NCBI GenBank assembly: GCA_003695915.1
Contig: RFGF01000070.1
Location: 1-51,205 of the forward strand
DNA: 51,205 nucleotides
DNA from: Nitrospirota bacterium
GTDB lineage: Bacteria; Nitrospirota; Nitrospiria; Nitrospirales; UBA8639
Direction: 5' to 3'
Shown here: positions 28,983 to 38,621 of the stretch, piece by piece
Layout of the letters: each line of letters begins with the position of its first letter
Position numbering within the stretch: the stretch's first letter is position 1
Translations under genes and position numbers: made by a program
Notes under the pieces: model-generated
The model's input: only the letters and a program-made list of their open reading frames with translations
The model's database searches: none
What the model was told of the DNA's origin: nothing

Positions 28983-29018
28983 GGCAGGGGAATAAATCCG
29001 CGTAATAGATGGCGAGGC

Positions 29019-30506
29019 TTATTCGACGTCGACTTGATAATTCGGGGCCTCTTTGGTAACCACGACGTCATGGACATGCGCTTCGCGAAGCCCCGCTTGC
29101 GTTAATCGGATAAACGTCGCTTCTTCTTGCAGTTGGGGAATCGTGCGACATCCGCAGTATCCCATTCCTGCCTTCAAGCCGCCGACGAGCTGGTAGACAA
29201 GTGCGGAGAGAGTGCCTTTATAAGGGACGCGTGCTTCGATGCCTTCCGGAACGAGTTTGGCTGGTGATTGACTGTCTTGGAAATACCGATCGCGGGCTCC
29301 CCGTTCTAATGCGCCGAGCGATCCCATTCCTCGGTATTCTTTGTAGGCACGGCCTTGGTATAAGACCATTTCTCCTGGTGATTCTTCGGTCCCGGCGAAT
29401 AACGATCCGATCATCACGGAGGATGCTCCGATCGCGAGCGCTTTGGTGATATCACCGGAATATTTAATCCCCCCGTCAGCAATGATGGGAATCCCACTTC
29501 CATCAAGCGCCATTGCGCAATCCAGGATGGCGGTGAGTTGAGGCACTCCTGCTCCCGATACGATTCGGGTCGTGCAAATTGAGCCGGGACCGACGCCGAC
29601 TTTGACTGCGTCAACATCGACCTGTAAAAGATCCAATGCGGCTTCCGCGGTCGCGACGTTACCGGCCACGACCTGCAAGGAAGGGTAATGTTTCTTGATG
29701 AATTTGACCGTCTCTAAGACGCTTTGCGAATGCCCATGAGCCGTATCCACAGCGACCACGTCGACGCCAGCTTTCGTCAATCGCTCGAGTCGTTCTTCGA
29801 CCTCCGGACCGATGACGCCGATAGCAGCTCCCACGCGCAAACGACCATGCTCGTCTTTGCACGCAAAGGGATATTTGATCCGTTTTTGAATATCTTTGAT
29901 GGTGATGAGGCCCTGCAATTCGAAGTTCTCGTTGACGACCGGGAGTTTTTCGATGCGATGCTCATGGAGAATTTCTTGGGCTTTTTCCAAGCTGGTGCCC
30001 ACCGGAGCGGTAATCAAATTCCGTTTGGTCATCACCTGCGAGACTTTGAGATCCATGCGTGATTCGAATCGAAGGTCCCGATTGGTCAGAATGCCCACCA
30101 ACTTCCCATTTTCGGTAACAGGAATCCCAGAGATTCGGTAGGTCGACATCAGATGGAGCACATCTCGGATCGTATGGTTTGGCGAAATCGTAATGGGGGA
30201 AAGAATCATACCGCTTTCGGACTTTTTCACCTTATCCACTTCGTTCGCTTGAGCTTCGGGGGAAAGGGCTCGGTGTATAAAACCGATACCGCCCTCACGC
30301 GCCAACGCAATGGCCAACCGCCCTTCTGTTACCGTGTCCATTGCCGCGCTGACGAGGGGAATATTGATGCGGATGGATCTGGTGAGTTGGGTCGTTGTAT
30401 CTACGTCGGCAGGCACCACATCAGAGCGGGCTGGGACAAGCACGACATCGTCAAATGTCAGCCCGATACGGATATCGTCTGTTTTGCGTATCGCTTTCTT
30501 TTTCAC
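29019..30506 (-). CDS. guaB: Inosine-5'-monophosphate dehydrogenase
   Basis: Oxidises IMP to XMP with NAD, the committed step to GMP. The N-terminal barrel strand [15 protein letters not shown] is followed by two CBS domains (about residues 95-215; [19 protein letters not shown] and [17 protein letters not shown]), the catalytic Cys in GPGSICTTR, the IMP-binding [10 protein letters not shown] and the flap segment [11 protein letters not shown]. 495 residues. The start is GTG 30506; no ATG is available before the conserved region, and the Shine-Dalgarno is weak (AAAGAAA). Confidence 0.98.
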   Translation of the reverse strand: MKKKAIRKTDDIRIGLTFDDVVLVPARSDVVPADVDTTTQLTRSIRINIPLVSAAMDTVTEGRLAIALAREGGIGFIHRALSPEAQANEVDKVKKSESGMILSPITISPNHTIRDVLHLMSTYRISGIPVTENGKLVGILTNRDLRFESRMDLKVSQVMTKRNLITAPVGTSLEKAQEILHEHRIEKLPVVNENFELQGLITIKDIQKRIKYPFACKDEHGRLRVGAAIGVIGPEVEERLERLTKAGVDVVAVDTAHGHSQSVLETVKFIKKHYPSLQVVAGNVATAEAALDLLQVDVDAVKVGVGPGSICTTRIVSGAGVPQLTAILDCAMALDGSGIPIIADGGIKYSGDITKALAIGASSVMIGSLFAGTEESPGEMVLYQGRAYKEYRGMGSLGALERGARDRYFQDSQSPAKLVPEGIEARVPYKGTLSALVYQLVGGLKAGMGYCGCRTIPQLQEEATFIRLTQAGLREAHVHDVVVTKEAPNYQVDVE

Positions 30507-30730
30507 GTTTTTCTTTAATGTTGACGGAATGCAAATTCCGATTTGTTAAACCATGAGCAGACTTAGGCCAACAAAGCCGAGCCCGCGCGCTGCTCTTTTT
30601 TCTGCCAACGAACAGCGCGCGAGCCAATTCATTGCGCTTCCATGACGAGCACTCTTTCCTTGTTCAAGTTTTGAACTTACCAGCCCAGTGCGCTTCGATG
30701 CGTTTCGACTCTTCTGTTTCTGTTCGACCA
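30507..30730. other. Leader/intergenic region upstream of guaB
   Basis: The 224-base gap holds two dyads: a 9-bp stem CGCGCGCTG/CAGCGCGCG (30584-30592 and 30613-30621, 20-base loop) and GTTCAA-gtt-TTGAAC at 30662-30676. Neither is followed by a T-run on the minus strand. A 61-codon minus-strand frame begins in the overlapping TAATG of the NHL gene stop (30731) and ends at 30546, but its composition is not convincing. Confidence 0.45.
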
Positions 30731-30733
30731 TTA

Positions 30734-33682
30734 TTCTAAGGTTTCCGGGAGAAAACTCACGGTTTCTTCCTCGCTAAATTTCACTTCGGCTTCTTCAGCC
30801 GGAATGAACTGTTGGATTCGCATATTTCCACTATCGGCCACATACACGGTGCCGCGACTGTCTACGGCGATGCCGTACGGGAAATTAAATTGGCCGTCTC
30901 CGTTGCCAAAGCCACCCCATTGCGTGATGAAATTGCCATCACGATCGAATTTTTGAATTCGCTGATTCCCAGTATCCGCTACGTAGACATCGCCAGCGTC
31001 ATCGACGGCGATTCCCCATGGCGAGCGGAATTGTCCGGGTTCTTGGGCTTGTGGGCTGCTGGCATGACCAGCCCCGATTCCACCACCCCATTTGGCTAAT
31101 AATTGCGGAAGGACATTGGTGCTGGTGTCAAATTTTTGTATGCGATGGTTTCCCATATCGACGACATATACGGTGCCGTCGCTTTGATCAACGGCGATGC
31201 CACGTGCGAAATAAAATTGCCCATCACCGCTGCCAAAGCTCCCCCATTGCATAATGAATTCGCCCTGTTCATCGAATTTCTGAACGCGGAAGTTGGCGCT
31301 GTCGACAACGTAAATGTACCCGCGAACACGGTCGACGGCTACGCCCCAGGGTGAATTGAATTGTCCTTCTCCATTCCCGCGAGAACCAAACTTCATGAGA
31401 TAGTGGCCGAGCCGACCATCGAACTTTTGAATCCGATGATTGTTGGTGTCGGCGACATAGACATCGCCGTTGGCGTCGCAGGCAATACCGGTGGGATTGT
31501 TGAAATTGCTATTGGCTGCACCAAAGTTCCCCCACAGAAGAATGAAGTCGCCATTGGGCGAGAATTTCTGGATCCGATTATTCCCGTTGTCGACCACAAA
31601 AACAGATCCTTGTCGATCGATCGCGAGTCCGTAAATGGGGCTCATGAATTCTCCTCCGTGAAGGAGCGAAGCCCCACGGCCCGGCTTGCCCCATTTTGCC
31701 GCGCATATGTAGCCAGAAGTGTTCAGCAGGATACTTGCGCTCGCCGGGACCGACACATTGTTGTTGGCATCCTTGAACCAGACGTAAACCGTTTTGAGCC
31801 CATCTCCTGGCGAGGTCGTAAATGGGATAGTGGCGCCGAATCGATGTTCCGGTTCAACCTCGACCCAGCCTGGCATCGTGGCGCTCGGGGTCATGGGATT
31901 TTCGGAGATGAAGTAGGCGGCCACTCCGGTATCGAGGTCTTTAGCCGAAATGGTGGCGACGAGATCCGGGCTGTTGGTCATATAGGCCCCATGGTTCAAG
32001 ACGATGTCAGGATTTTGTGGAGCCGCAATATCAATGAGAACTGGAGTGGCTGACTCTTCAGCGGACAAGGGGCTTTCCGCTCCCTCTTCCGTCACTGCCG
32101 TCAGCGCGTAGTAGTAGGCTGTGTTATTCGTGAGGCCGGTATGGGTATAGGGGCTGGTGACGCCTTCGATCTTCGTTGCGGTTTCTTTCGTAAATCCTGG
32201 GGTAGTGCTGAAATACAGGTTGTAGGAGACTGCGCCAGGAATCTCCATCCAGCTGATGATGTTTTCTGTGTCGCCGGCTTTTACGGCAATATTCAAGGGA
32301 TGAGCTATTTCGGCAGATACCGGTGTTTGGCGTTGCTCTTGGTTGCGTTTCAATTCTTCTTCTGTCGGAGCATATTTGGTCACTCGATTGTTTCCGCTAT
32401 CGACGACATAAACATTGCCTTCTTTGTCGACCGCGATCCCAGAGGGAAAATTCAGCTGGCCTTCGGTCAGGCCTCGGTTGCCCCATGAACAGAGAAACGT
32501 TCCATTGGAATCAAACTTTTGAACACGATGATTGCCGCTATCGACCACGTACACATTCCCTAAAGCATCACAGGCGACGCCCCATGGAGCTTTGAATTGC
32601 CCCGGGCCACTACCTTCTTTTCCCCATTTCAACAAGAAATTGCCTCGCGAATCGAACTTTTGGATGCGATTATTGCCCTCATCAGCCACATAGACATTGC
32701 CGACAAAATCGACCGCGATGCCACGAGGATAGAAAAATGCGCCATCGTATCCGCCATCACGTCCCCATTTTAAGACAGGTGTGCCATCGGGAAGAAATTT
32801 CTGAATTCGAGAGTTGCTGGTATCGGAGACATACAGATGGCCTTGAAGATCGGTGGCCACACCCCACGGAACATCGAACTTTCCTGCCTCTGCTCCTCGC
32901 CAGGCAAAACCAAATTTGCCCCAGGCGTTGATCACGTTGCCATCACGATCCAATTTTTGGACCCGATTGTTCCCGCTGTCTGAAACGTAGATGTCGCCTT
33001 CCGGCGAGACCGCTAACCCACGCGGATAATAAAAGGTACCTTCTTCAGATCCGGGTTCATCTCCCCACCGCGCGATAAAATTCCCGTCTTTATCAAACTT
33101 TTGAATGGAGTGGTTGTCGGTGTCGGCGACATAAATGTTGCCTTCGTTATCGATTGCAATTCCGGTGGGAGATTGAAATTCGCCATCATCGATGCCTTCG
33201 ACGCCAAATTTCAAGACGGGTAAGTACGGAGCCGGAATGCTCATGACCTCTTCCGATTCTGGGCTCTCCCCGCTGGCTGTGACGGCCGTCACGACATAGT
33301 GATAACACAAATTGTTGGCGAGATCCGTATGGACATATGGACTCTCGACGCCTTCAATACAATTGCCCTTTTCTTTAGTTACACCGATGATTGGGTCAAA
33401 ATCGGCGGGGCTGGCGATAGGGCGAGCGACATCGGACTGTTTGATTTCTACACCCTTACTCGTGAGGAAATAAAGATTATAGTACAGAGTACCTGGAACC
33501 GGATCCCAGGTGATCGTGATGCGCCCATTGTCCGGCTTTGCTTTGACGTTTTGCGGTGGGGGAGGAAGCTCGCTTTCCTGTGGTTCGCCGGCTCCCCAAT
33601 CCTCTTCTTGACCAACGATGTTCAAGACATGGCAAACGTTTTGATCATCAACGAATTTCTCAAAGCGGTTATCCTTCATCAT
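30734..33682 (-). CDS. Large NHL-repeat protein: FN3, six-bladed propeller, FN3/Ig, second six-bladed propeller
   Basis: About 980 residues from ATG 33682, chosen over an upstream extension because of AGGGTG just before it and poor composition beyond. An N-terminal FN3-like domain (about 45-160) is followed by six NHL repeats, each about 47 residues with the pattern GIAVD..GNVYVADSGNNRIQKFD..G. Then come a second FN3 domain and an Ig-like segment with GDGLKTVYVWFKDANNNVS, and finally six more NHL repeats. That gives two complete six-bladed beta-propellers. I see no signal peptide, transmembrane helix or enzyme domain, so localisation is uncertain. The function is unknown; NHL propellers usually bind protein or RNA. 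The stop TAA is at 30731-30733, just outside the coordinates given. Confidence 0.9.
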
Positions 33683-34198
33683 AATGGTCACCCTATTCAA
33701 TGTGAGACTGAAGTTGGTGAAGAGAGACGATGGAAATTTTTCCAGTAAATCCAAATACTTATGCGTGAAAGTCTAGCAGCCAATTTTGAAGGAAGTCAAG
33801 GTAGGGAATTATTCGGTAGCGAGTCTACGTAGAATGCGACAAGATAACCTATCTGTTATGGCGCTTGGCGAGTGTCATACAATCCTGTGTCTTCCTGGGA
33901 ACGATAGCATGTGTGCTAGAGAATGTCAGTGTTTATCTTATGCCGAGAACGTCAACGCCGCACTTGTGGTTGTTCTTGAGAGTCATAGAGTCGTTGATGG
34001 ATTCACGGGATGTGTGACGTTGATTGAGCAGTGTCAACTCAACTCCCGCTTGCGCCAAAGATAACATGTTCGTCTATTCTAAGCTTGTTTGAACGGGGCA
34101 AAGGTTATTCTATCGTCTTGATTCATGAATTCTTGTCCGTGGAACGGAAAGAACCAGCGTGGGATGGTTCACCGCACAGCCTATGGATCTTGAAGTTT
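33683..34198. other. 516-base intergenic region between the NHL gene and the cold-shock gene
   Basis: It contains the promoter and leader of the NHL gene at its left end. A plus-strand frame at 33786-34064 (TTG start) looks non-coding: it has no Shine-Dalgarno and no recognisable fold. A short stem GAACCA-N8-TGGTTC (34151-34170) followed by TTT on the minus strand may terminate the cold-shock transcript. I see nothing else. Confidence 0.5.
33770..33799 (-). promoter_or_regulatory. Candidate promoter of the NHL-repeat gene
   Basis: On the minus strand, TTGACT (33799-33794), 18 bases, TAGACT (33775-33770). This gives an untranslated leader of about 80 bases before ATG 33682. Judged by eye from hexamer similarity only. 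Confidence 0.35.
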
Positions 34199-34417
34199 TT
34201 AAGAATCTAGGCTGTCGATTTTTACAACCTTGTCGGCCTGAGGCCCTTTCGCGCCTTCGATGAGATCGAATTCTACAGCTTCTCCTTCTTTGAGTGTTTT
34301 AAAGCCTTCTCCTTCGATGGCAGAATAGTGAACAAAGACATCGGCTCCGTTTTCTACGTGAATGAACCCGAATCCTTTCCGGTCATTAAACCATTTGACT
34401 TTGCCCCTACTTCTCAC
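34199..34417 (-). CDS. Cold-shock-domain protein (CspA family)
   Basis: A 72-residue single-stranded nucleic acid-binding protein with the RNP1 motif (KGFGFI) and RNP2 (VFVHYSAI), and the ending [10 protein letters not shown] typical of the CspA family. I chose GTG 34417 because GGAGGG lies 4 bases upstream; a GTG four codons earlier (34429) is the only longer alternative and would place the Shine-Dalgarno inside the gene. It is transcribed away from lptF. Its leader contains a terminator-like hairpin, so expression may be controlled by premature termination. Confidence 0.95.
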   Translation of the reverse strand: MRSRGKVKWFNDRKGFGFIHVENGADVFVHYSAIEGEGFKTLKEGEAVEFDLIEGAKGPQADKVVKIDSLDS

Positions 34418-34447
34418 GGTGCCCTCCACGCTTAAATGGTTTGCAAC

Positions 34448-34480
34448 AAAAAAACCGTCAAAGGGGGATCCCTTTCACGG
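34448..34480 (-). terminator. Terminator-like hairpin in the cold-shock gene leader (candidate attenuator)
   Basis: Read on the minus strand, CCGTgAAAGGG (34480-34470) pairs with CCCTTTgACGG (34465-34455), ten pairs with one mismatch and a four-base loop, followed at once by seven Ts (34454-34448). This is a good intrinsic terminator lying about 30 bases before the GTG start at 34417. No other minus-strand gene lies upstream within the 317-base gap to lptF, so its most direct role is attenuation of the cold-shock gene. Confidence 0.65.
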
Positions 34481-34542
34481 CTTAGGATTCTGCGCTACGC
34501 ACGTCCATCGTTGATGATCTGATGAGCCCAAAAACCGCTTGG

Positions 34543-34571
34543 CATGTACCATAGATGACGAAACGTGTCAA
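34543..34571 (-). promoter_or_regulatory. Candidate promoter of the cold-shock gene
   Basis: On the minus strand, TTGACA (34571-34566) is followed after 17 bases by TACATG (34548-34543). The -35 hexamer is perfect, the -10 weak. Transcription would start near 34536 and cross the hairpin at 34448-34480, giving a leader of about 120 bases. Confidence 0.45.
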
Positions 34572-34684
34572 TAATGGTGTGGATATGCTCTAGCTGCGTC
34601 TCTCATGCTCGTACCCATGAGAACTCGGTTCATCACCGAAGGTGTCTCCAATGCCATGCTTTTTGAAGTCCGTTCGAAAGCCAT

Positions 34685-34713
34685 TTGCCGTTCCGAAAGC
34701 GGTACTCTAAGAT
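34685..34713 (+). promoter_or_regulatory. Candidate promoter for lptF-lptG
   Basis: TTGCCG, 17 bases, TAAGAT: a good sigma-70-type match ending 33 bases before the lptF start. The predicted leader is under 30 bases and contains no Shine-Dalgarno. Confidence 0.45.
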
Positions 34714-34746
34714 ACCTCAAATTTTCACATTTATGGTGCACCCTCC

Positions 34747-35832
34747 TTGTTGACGCTGCTCGATCGATACATCTTTAAAGAACTGCTCTCGCCATTTGCG
34801 TCAAGTTTATTCGCCTTAAGTTTTATTGTATTTGCCAAGGAAATGTTGCGTTTAGTGGATCTCATTGTCTCCAAGGGTGTCGGCCTGACTGCGATTGTGA
34901 AAGTTATTGTGCATTTGATGCCATCATTTTTGGTATTGACCATTCCCATTGCTTGCTTGATCGCTTCGATCGCGGCTTTCAGCCGGCTCTCGTACGACAA
35001 CGAGTTGCTGGCGATGCGGGCGACGGGCTTGAGTCTCTGGCGTATAGCAATGCCGGTGCTGTTGTTTTCCAGCCTGACCTTTGCCCTGACGGTGTATTTA
35101 TCGCAATGGGGACAACCATGGTCCAATATTTCGTTGAAGAAGATCGCTTTGAAAATGCTTGAGGATCAGTTAAATCTGGCTTTGGAGGCCGGAGTGTTCA
35201 ACGAGCCGATTCCCGGCTTGATGGTCTATGTCCCTCATCCACGTGATGGTCAAGAAGCGACAGGGCTTTTTATTTCGGATCACCGTGATGCCGATACGCC
35301 ATTGGTCATTGTGGCGAAGTCGTACCAGGTGCTCAAAGATCCGGCGCGTAAACGGCTAGGACTTCGACTTCATAATGGAACCATTCATCAAATTCCTCGC
35401 GATATTCAACAATATCATCAAGTTGGATTTACTACTTACGATCTCTGGTTGGAGATCCCTGCTTCTCAAAGAATTGGCACGATTGCCCGACCGAGTTATG
35501 CCGAGATCATCCAGCAGCTTGAAAAGACCGGTTGGCAAGATAGAGGAGCCCTGCGCCGGTTGATGGAATATTATAAGGATTGGGGATTTCCTGTTGCGTC
35601 GTTACTTTTGGGGTTGCTGGGTGTGCCGGTCGGCATTGTATCGAAACGATCTGGCCGGGTTGGGGGGTTTGCTATCGGAGTGATGATTATCGTCGGATTT
35701 TACCTCATGAATGTGTTGGGAGAGTATCTGGTGACCTCTTATTTCCTTCATCCATTTGTGGGAGCATGGCTCCCTGATGCTGTGATCTTGGGCGTCACAG
35801 GATGGTTGTTTGTTCGGGCGAGCCAGCAATAA
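34747..35832 (+). CDS. lptF: LPS export permease LptF
   Basis: Inner-membrane permease of the LptB2FGC lipopolysaccharide transporter. It is 361 residues with the YjgP/YjgQ architecture: the start LLDRYIFKELLSPF, three N-terminal membrane helices, a periplasmic beta-jellyroll domain (about 120-250, GLFISDHRDADTPLVIVAKS) and three C-terminal helices with SLLLGLLGVPVGI. TTG 34747 or 34750 are the only starts that give the complete N-terminus; no Shine-Dalgarno is visible, so initiation may be weak or leader-dependent. It is followed 6 bases later by lptG. Its presence indicates an LPS-bearing outer membrane. Confidence 0.93.
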   Translation: MLTLLDRYIFKELLSPFASSLFALSFIVFAKEMLRLVDLIVSKGVGLTAIVKVIVHLMPSFLVLTIPIACLIASIAAFSRLSYDNELLAMRATGLSLWRIAMPVLLFSSLTFALTVYLSQWGQPWSNISLKKIALKMLEDQLNLALEAGVFNEPIPGLMVYVPHPRDGQEATGLFISDHRDADTPLVIVAKSYQVLKDPARKRLGLRLHNGTIHQIPRDIQQYHQVGFTTYDLWLEIPASQRIGTIARPSYAEIIQQLEKTGWQDRGALRRLMEYYKDWGFPVASLLLGLLGVPVGIVSKRSGRVGGFAIGVMIIVGFYLMNVLGEYLVTSYFLHPFVGAWLPDAVILGVTGWLFVRASQQ

Positions 35833-35838
35833 CGAACC

Positions 35839-36930
35839 ATGAACATTCTCTTTCGATATATGTTCCGCCAATATGCCAAGATCTTTGGTCTGTGCCTTCT
35901 CGTGTTGGTCACTGTCTATGAGGTTGTCGATTTCTTCGAGAAGCTTCGGAAATTCCTGAAATACGAAGCCGATATCTCCTTCATCGCAGCCTATTTTTTG
36001 TACAAGGTCCCGGAAATTACCTTCACGCTGGCTCCATTGGCCGCGTTGATGGCCACACTCCTTTCAATCGGCACCCTGAATAAAAATAAAGAGATTACGG
36101 CGATGCGGAGCTGTGGCATAAGCAATCTTCAGATCGCCGCTCCGTTTGTGACGTTCGGTGCATTGCTCTCCGGACTTTTGTTCATTTGCACGGCGGTCGT
36201 GATCCCCATGAGCAATCTCAAGGCAAACTATATCAAGCGAGTGCTCATCGAACAGAAGTCCGAGGAATTATTGGTCACACCTGACAAGCTTTGGATTCGC
36301 TTGGATCCGTATGCGCTGCTCCAAGTCGAATCCGTAGAGCCTCAAGGTGCACGATTGCACCAGGTGCATTTCTTTCGCATGGCCCCGGGTTTTCGATTGC
36401 AAGAAGTGATTCAAGGTGACCGAGCGGTGTATGGCACAGGGCGTCAGTGGACGCTAGAAAATGCTGTCCGTAGAAGACTCGATGCTCAGGGGCGTGTCGT
36501 ATCGGCTCAATACGAAGCCTTGCCGTTCCCGCTCCCACTCACTCCCGAGGATTTCCGAACTTGGCTAGCCGTGGAGCCGAAAAATATGACCTTGATGCAG
36601 CTTGCGACTTATATTGAGCGAGTTGCACGCGATGGCCACGATACCGATTGGCTCGTGACGGAATACTGGGGAAGGATCGCCTTCTCGACGGTCGCACTTA
36701 ACATGACAATGTTGGGGTTGGGGTTAGGGCTGCTCCATTCCCGGACGCGCGGGGCAACAGTCACGAAAGGTGTCGGGCAGGCATTGGGGATAGGCTTTGT
36801 CTTTTGGGTGATTCATTCTCTCGGAATTGTTTTGGGGCGGAATGGTACCATCACGCCTCTTGTTGCAGCGTGGATCGCCAGCGCGATGTTTTTCGCGATT
36901 GGGCTCAAAGTCTTTTTGCAGGCACGGTAA
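35839..36930 (+). CDS. lptG: LPS export permease LptG
   Basis: Partner of LptF in the LPS export complex, 363 residues. It begins MNILFRYMFRQYAKIFGL and shows YKVPEITFTLAPLAALMATL and NKNKEITAMRSCGIS, the coupling-helix region that contacts LptB. A periplasmic domain follows, then three C-terminal helices (NMTMLGLGLGLL). The start is ATG 35839, 6 bases after lptF, so the pair is an operon. LptF and LptG are paralogues of similar length; the assignment of which is which follows the gene order usual in other bacteria. Confidence 0.93.
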   Translation: MNILFRYMFRQYAKIFGLCLLVLVTVYEVVDFFEKLRKFLKYEADISFIAAYFLYKVPEITFTLAPLAALMATLLSIGTLNKNKEITAMRSCGISNLQIAAPFVTFGALLSGLLFICTAVVIPMSNLKANYIKRVLIEQKSEELLVTPDKLWIRLDPYALLQVESVEPQGARLHQVHFFRMAPGFRLQEVIQGDRAVYGTGRQWTLENAVRRRLDAQGRVVSAQYEALPFPLPLTPEDFRTWLAVEPKNMTLMQLATYIERVARDGHDTDWLVTEYWGRIAFSTVALNMTMLGLGLGLLHSRTRGATVTKGVGQALGIGFVFWVIHSLGIVLGRNGTITPLVAAWIASAMFFAIGLKVFLQAR

Positions 36931-37217
36931 TCCAGAGAATTCGATTTTTTATCGATCCTCTTCACTCCGACTTTTCGCTTCCTTCTCTTCCTTTTCCACG
37001 CGTTTTGTGATTCTCATTCAGGTTGTCGTTGGTCTGGCACGGGCCTAAGGACGGGTGTGCGGTAGCCATCAATCTTAAGAAATTCTGGCCGAAAAGGGGG
37101 CAAGCCCTTCAATCGCGATTGCTCAGGAAAATGGTTGTCTCTGCCGATCATGCGACACGCGCGTCAAGAAAGCCAGACAAGCGAGAAAACACGTCAGGCG
37201 CAAAAATGAAATGACCC
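36931..37217. other. 287-base gap between lptG and the sigma factor gene
   Basis: A plus-strand frame of about 60 basic residues ends at 37214, but it has a poor start and no Shine-Dalgarno. A T-rich stretch follows lptG with the short stem GAT-TTTTTT-ATC near 36949, too weak to call a terminator. I find no RNA gene or riboswitch consensus. Confidence 0.4.
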
Positions 37218-38144
37218 ATGGCACAGAAAGACTCGACGGCCTCGATTGATGAAACAGCCGCAGAAACGGCTTCCGGCATTGCCGGTGATGGGCATGATCG
37301 GCTGACAGGGAAGCCATCGACGTCTGAAATTGTGCGAGAGTATTTGCCGCTGATCCGACGTATTGCGCTGACCGTGCTTTCGAAATCTCGGTGCTGTTTG
37401 GAAGTCGAGGACTTGGTCAGTGCCGGAGTTGTTGGCTTGCTGTCAGCGTTAGCGCGCTATGATTCCGGGCGAGCGGTCAAGTTCCGCACATTTGCTGAAT
37501 ACCGTATTCGTGGGATGATGCTCGACGAAATCCGAGCCATGGATTGGATTCCGCGTTCGGTCCGGACAAGGCAAGAGCAAATCTTCAAAACCGCCTCGAT
37601 CCTCACCTGTCATAACGGCCATCCCCCGAGCCGAACAGAAATCGCCGAATGCTTAGGTATTCCACAGGAGGAAGTCGAAGAAGCCATGGCCATGCTCGTT
37701 CCCATAGTAAGCCTCGATGAACCTGTGGCGGAAGACGATGGATTGGCTACCCTCAAGGATGTCATACCCGATACAGAACATCGGGACCCCTTTGCAGCCT
37801 CTGTCTCGATGGAAATCAGTCAGGTGTTGAACGCTGCGCTTCGACAACTGACAAAGAAACAGCAACGAGTAATGCGGTTGTACTATTTTCATGGCTGGTC
37901 GATGAAAGAAATCGGACGCGATCTCAATATAACGGAATCAGGGGTGTGCCGAATTCATGCCCAAGCCTTGCGTCGGCTTCATCTCGTGTTGGCCGAGCAA
38001 TATGCAGAATACGCTCCGCCGAACGAGGGAAGTGTTGTCGAGCGCACAGAGGCTTCGGCACATTTAGGCTCGTCATCTTCGACCCATACCATGCCGAAAC
38101 CACCGGACTGGGTTAGAAAAGAGATGCGGGAGACTTTGATATAG
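37218..38144 (+). CDS. RNA polymerase sigma factor, sigma-28/FliA-WhiG family
   Basis: A 308-residue alternative sigma factor. Region 2 is clear (VEDLVSAGVVGLLSALARYD, KFRTFAEYRIRGMMLDEIRA, DWIPRSVR), the last being the sigma-28 signature, as are region 3 (PPSRTEIAECLGI) and region 4.2 (HGWSMKEIGRDLNITESGVCRIHAQALRRL). The N-terminal 40 and C-terminal 50 residues are polar extensions, longer than a typical FliA of about 240. It would direct transcription of motility or late flagellar genes. No flagellar structural gene is near, but an FlgM-like anti-sigma gene lies 6 kb away at 43900-44223. The start is ATG 37218. Confidence 0.9.
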   Translation: MAQKDSTASIDETAAETASGIAGDGHDRLTGKPSTSEIVREYLPLIRRIALTVLSKSRCCLEVEDLVSAGVVGLLSALARYDSGRAVKFRTFAEYRIRGMMLDEIRAMDWIPRSVRTRQEQIFKTASILTCHNGHPPSRTEIAECLGIPQEEVEEAMAMLVPIVSLDEPVAEDDGLATLKDVIPDTEHRDPFAASVSMEISQVLNAALRQLTKKQQRVMRLYYFHGWSMKEIGRDLNITESGVCRIHAQALRRLHLVLAEQYAEYAPPNEGSVVERTEASAHLGSSSSTHTMPKPPDWVRKEMRETLI

Positions 38145-38187
38145 GAAGCGCGTGGTGACGCGACCTGCAACATATGGAGAAGCCTCA

Positions 38188-38301
38188 GTGAAGGACAGTT
38201 TGTCTTCCAAATATGTCTGTGTGAAATGCGGGTATGTCGGGTACTGTCAAGGGGCCAGAGCAGTCAAAGGGTTTTGCTCGTGTTCATACAGAGAGTTGTG
38301 A
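38188..38301 (+). CDS. Tiny Cys-rich protein, possible zinc ribbon
   Basis: A 37-residue frame beginning at GTG 38188 with GGAG 8 bases upstream. It encodes KYVCVKCGYVGYCQG followed by FCSCS near the C-terminus: five Cys in 37 residues, including one CxxC. It would fit a minimal zinc-ribbon or knuckle. I do not recognise a family, and a frame this short can arise by chance; the clear Shine-Dalgarno and Cys pattern argue for it. Confidence 0.35.
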   Translation: MKDSLSSKYVCVKCGYVGYCQGARAVKGFCSCSYREL

Positions 38302-38324
38302 CTAGTTATAAAAAAATCAGGAAT

Positions 38325-38444
38325 ATGAAGATTGGAATCGATCGGCGTCGTCCATGCCCTCGGTGTCACATGATCTCGATGATTCCGCTCTGCGGCCCCT
38401 CAGGATCCGATCTGGCTGCACTTTTTGGCAGTGAACGTTTATAG
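38325..38444 (+). CDS. Tiny basic protein with CxxC
   Basis: A 39-residue frame from ATG 38325 with AGGA 4 bases upstream: MKIGIDRRRPCPRCHMISM and a third Cys, ending LFGSERL. The CPRC knuckle could bind a metal. It lies 23 bases after the previous Cys-rich frame in the otherwise empty 477-base gap (38145-38621). Function unknown and existence uncertain. Confidence 0.35.
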   Translation: MKIGIDRRRPCPRCHMISMIPLCGPSGSDLAALFGSERL

Positions 38445-38621
38445 CGCGTTCTCAATCTATGACGAATTTGGTAATGAGCTGAAGGCGAGTTTTATCCGTT
38501 CGGCTGGGCTTGTGAAGGTAGGGTCGGGTTTTTGATCGTTCGTCTTTAGTAGGCGCCGCGCGATGGCGGTGCTCATAAAAAAATGAAAGTGATCAGGGCG
38601 ATTGGCGGAAGAGAAGAAGTA

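Noticed and set aside
30546-30731. 61-codon frame starting in the NHL gene stop (TAATG)
   Set aside because: It runs through the GC-rich dyad, has no own Shine-Dalgarno and the peptide looks like translated leader sequence.
33786-34064. Plus-strand 92-codon reading frame between the NHL and cold-shock genes
   Set aside because: TTG start without a Shine-Dalgarno, irregular composition and no recognisable domain.
36931-37217. c-di-GMP riboswitch upstream of the sigma factor gene
   Set aside because: A GGGGGCAAGCCC segment drew attention, but the conserved GEMM core and flanking helices are not there.
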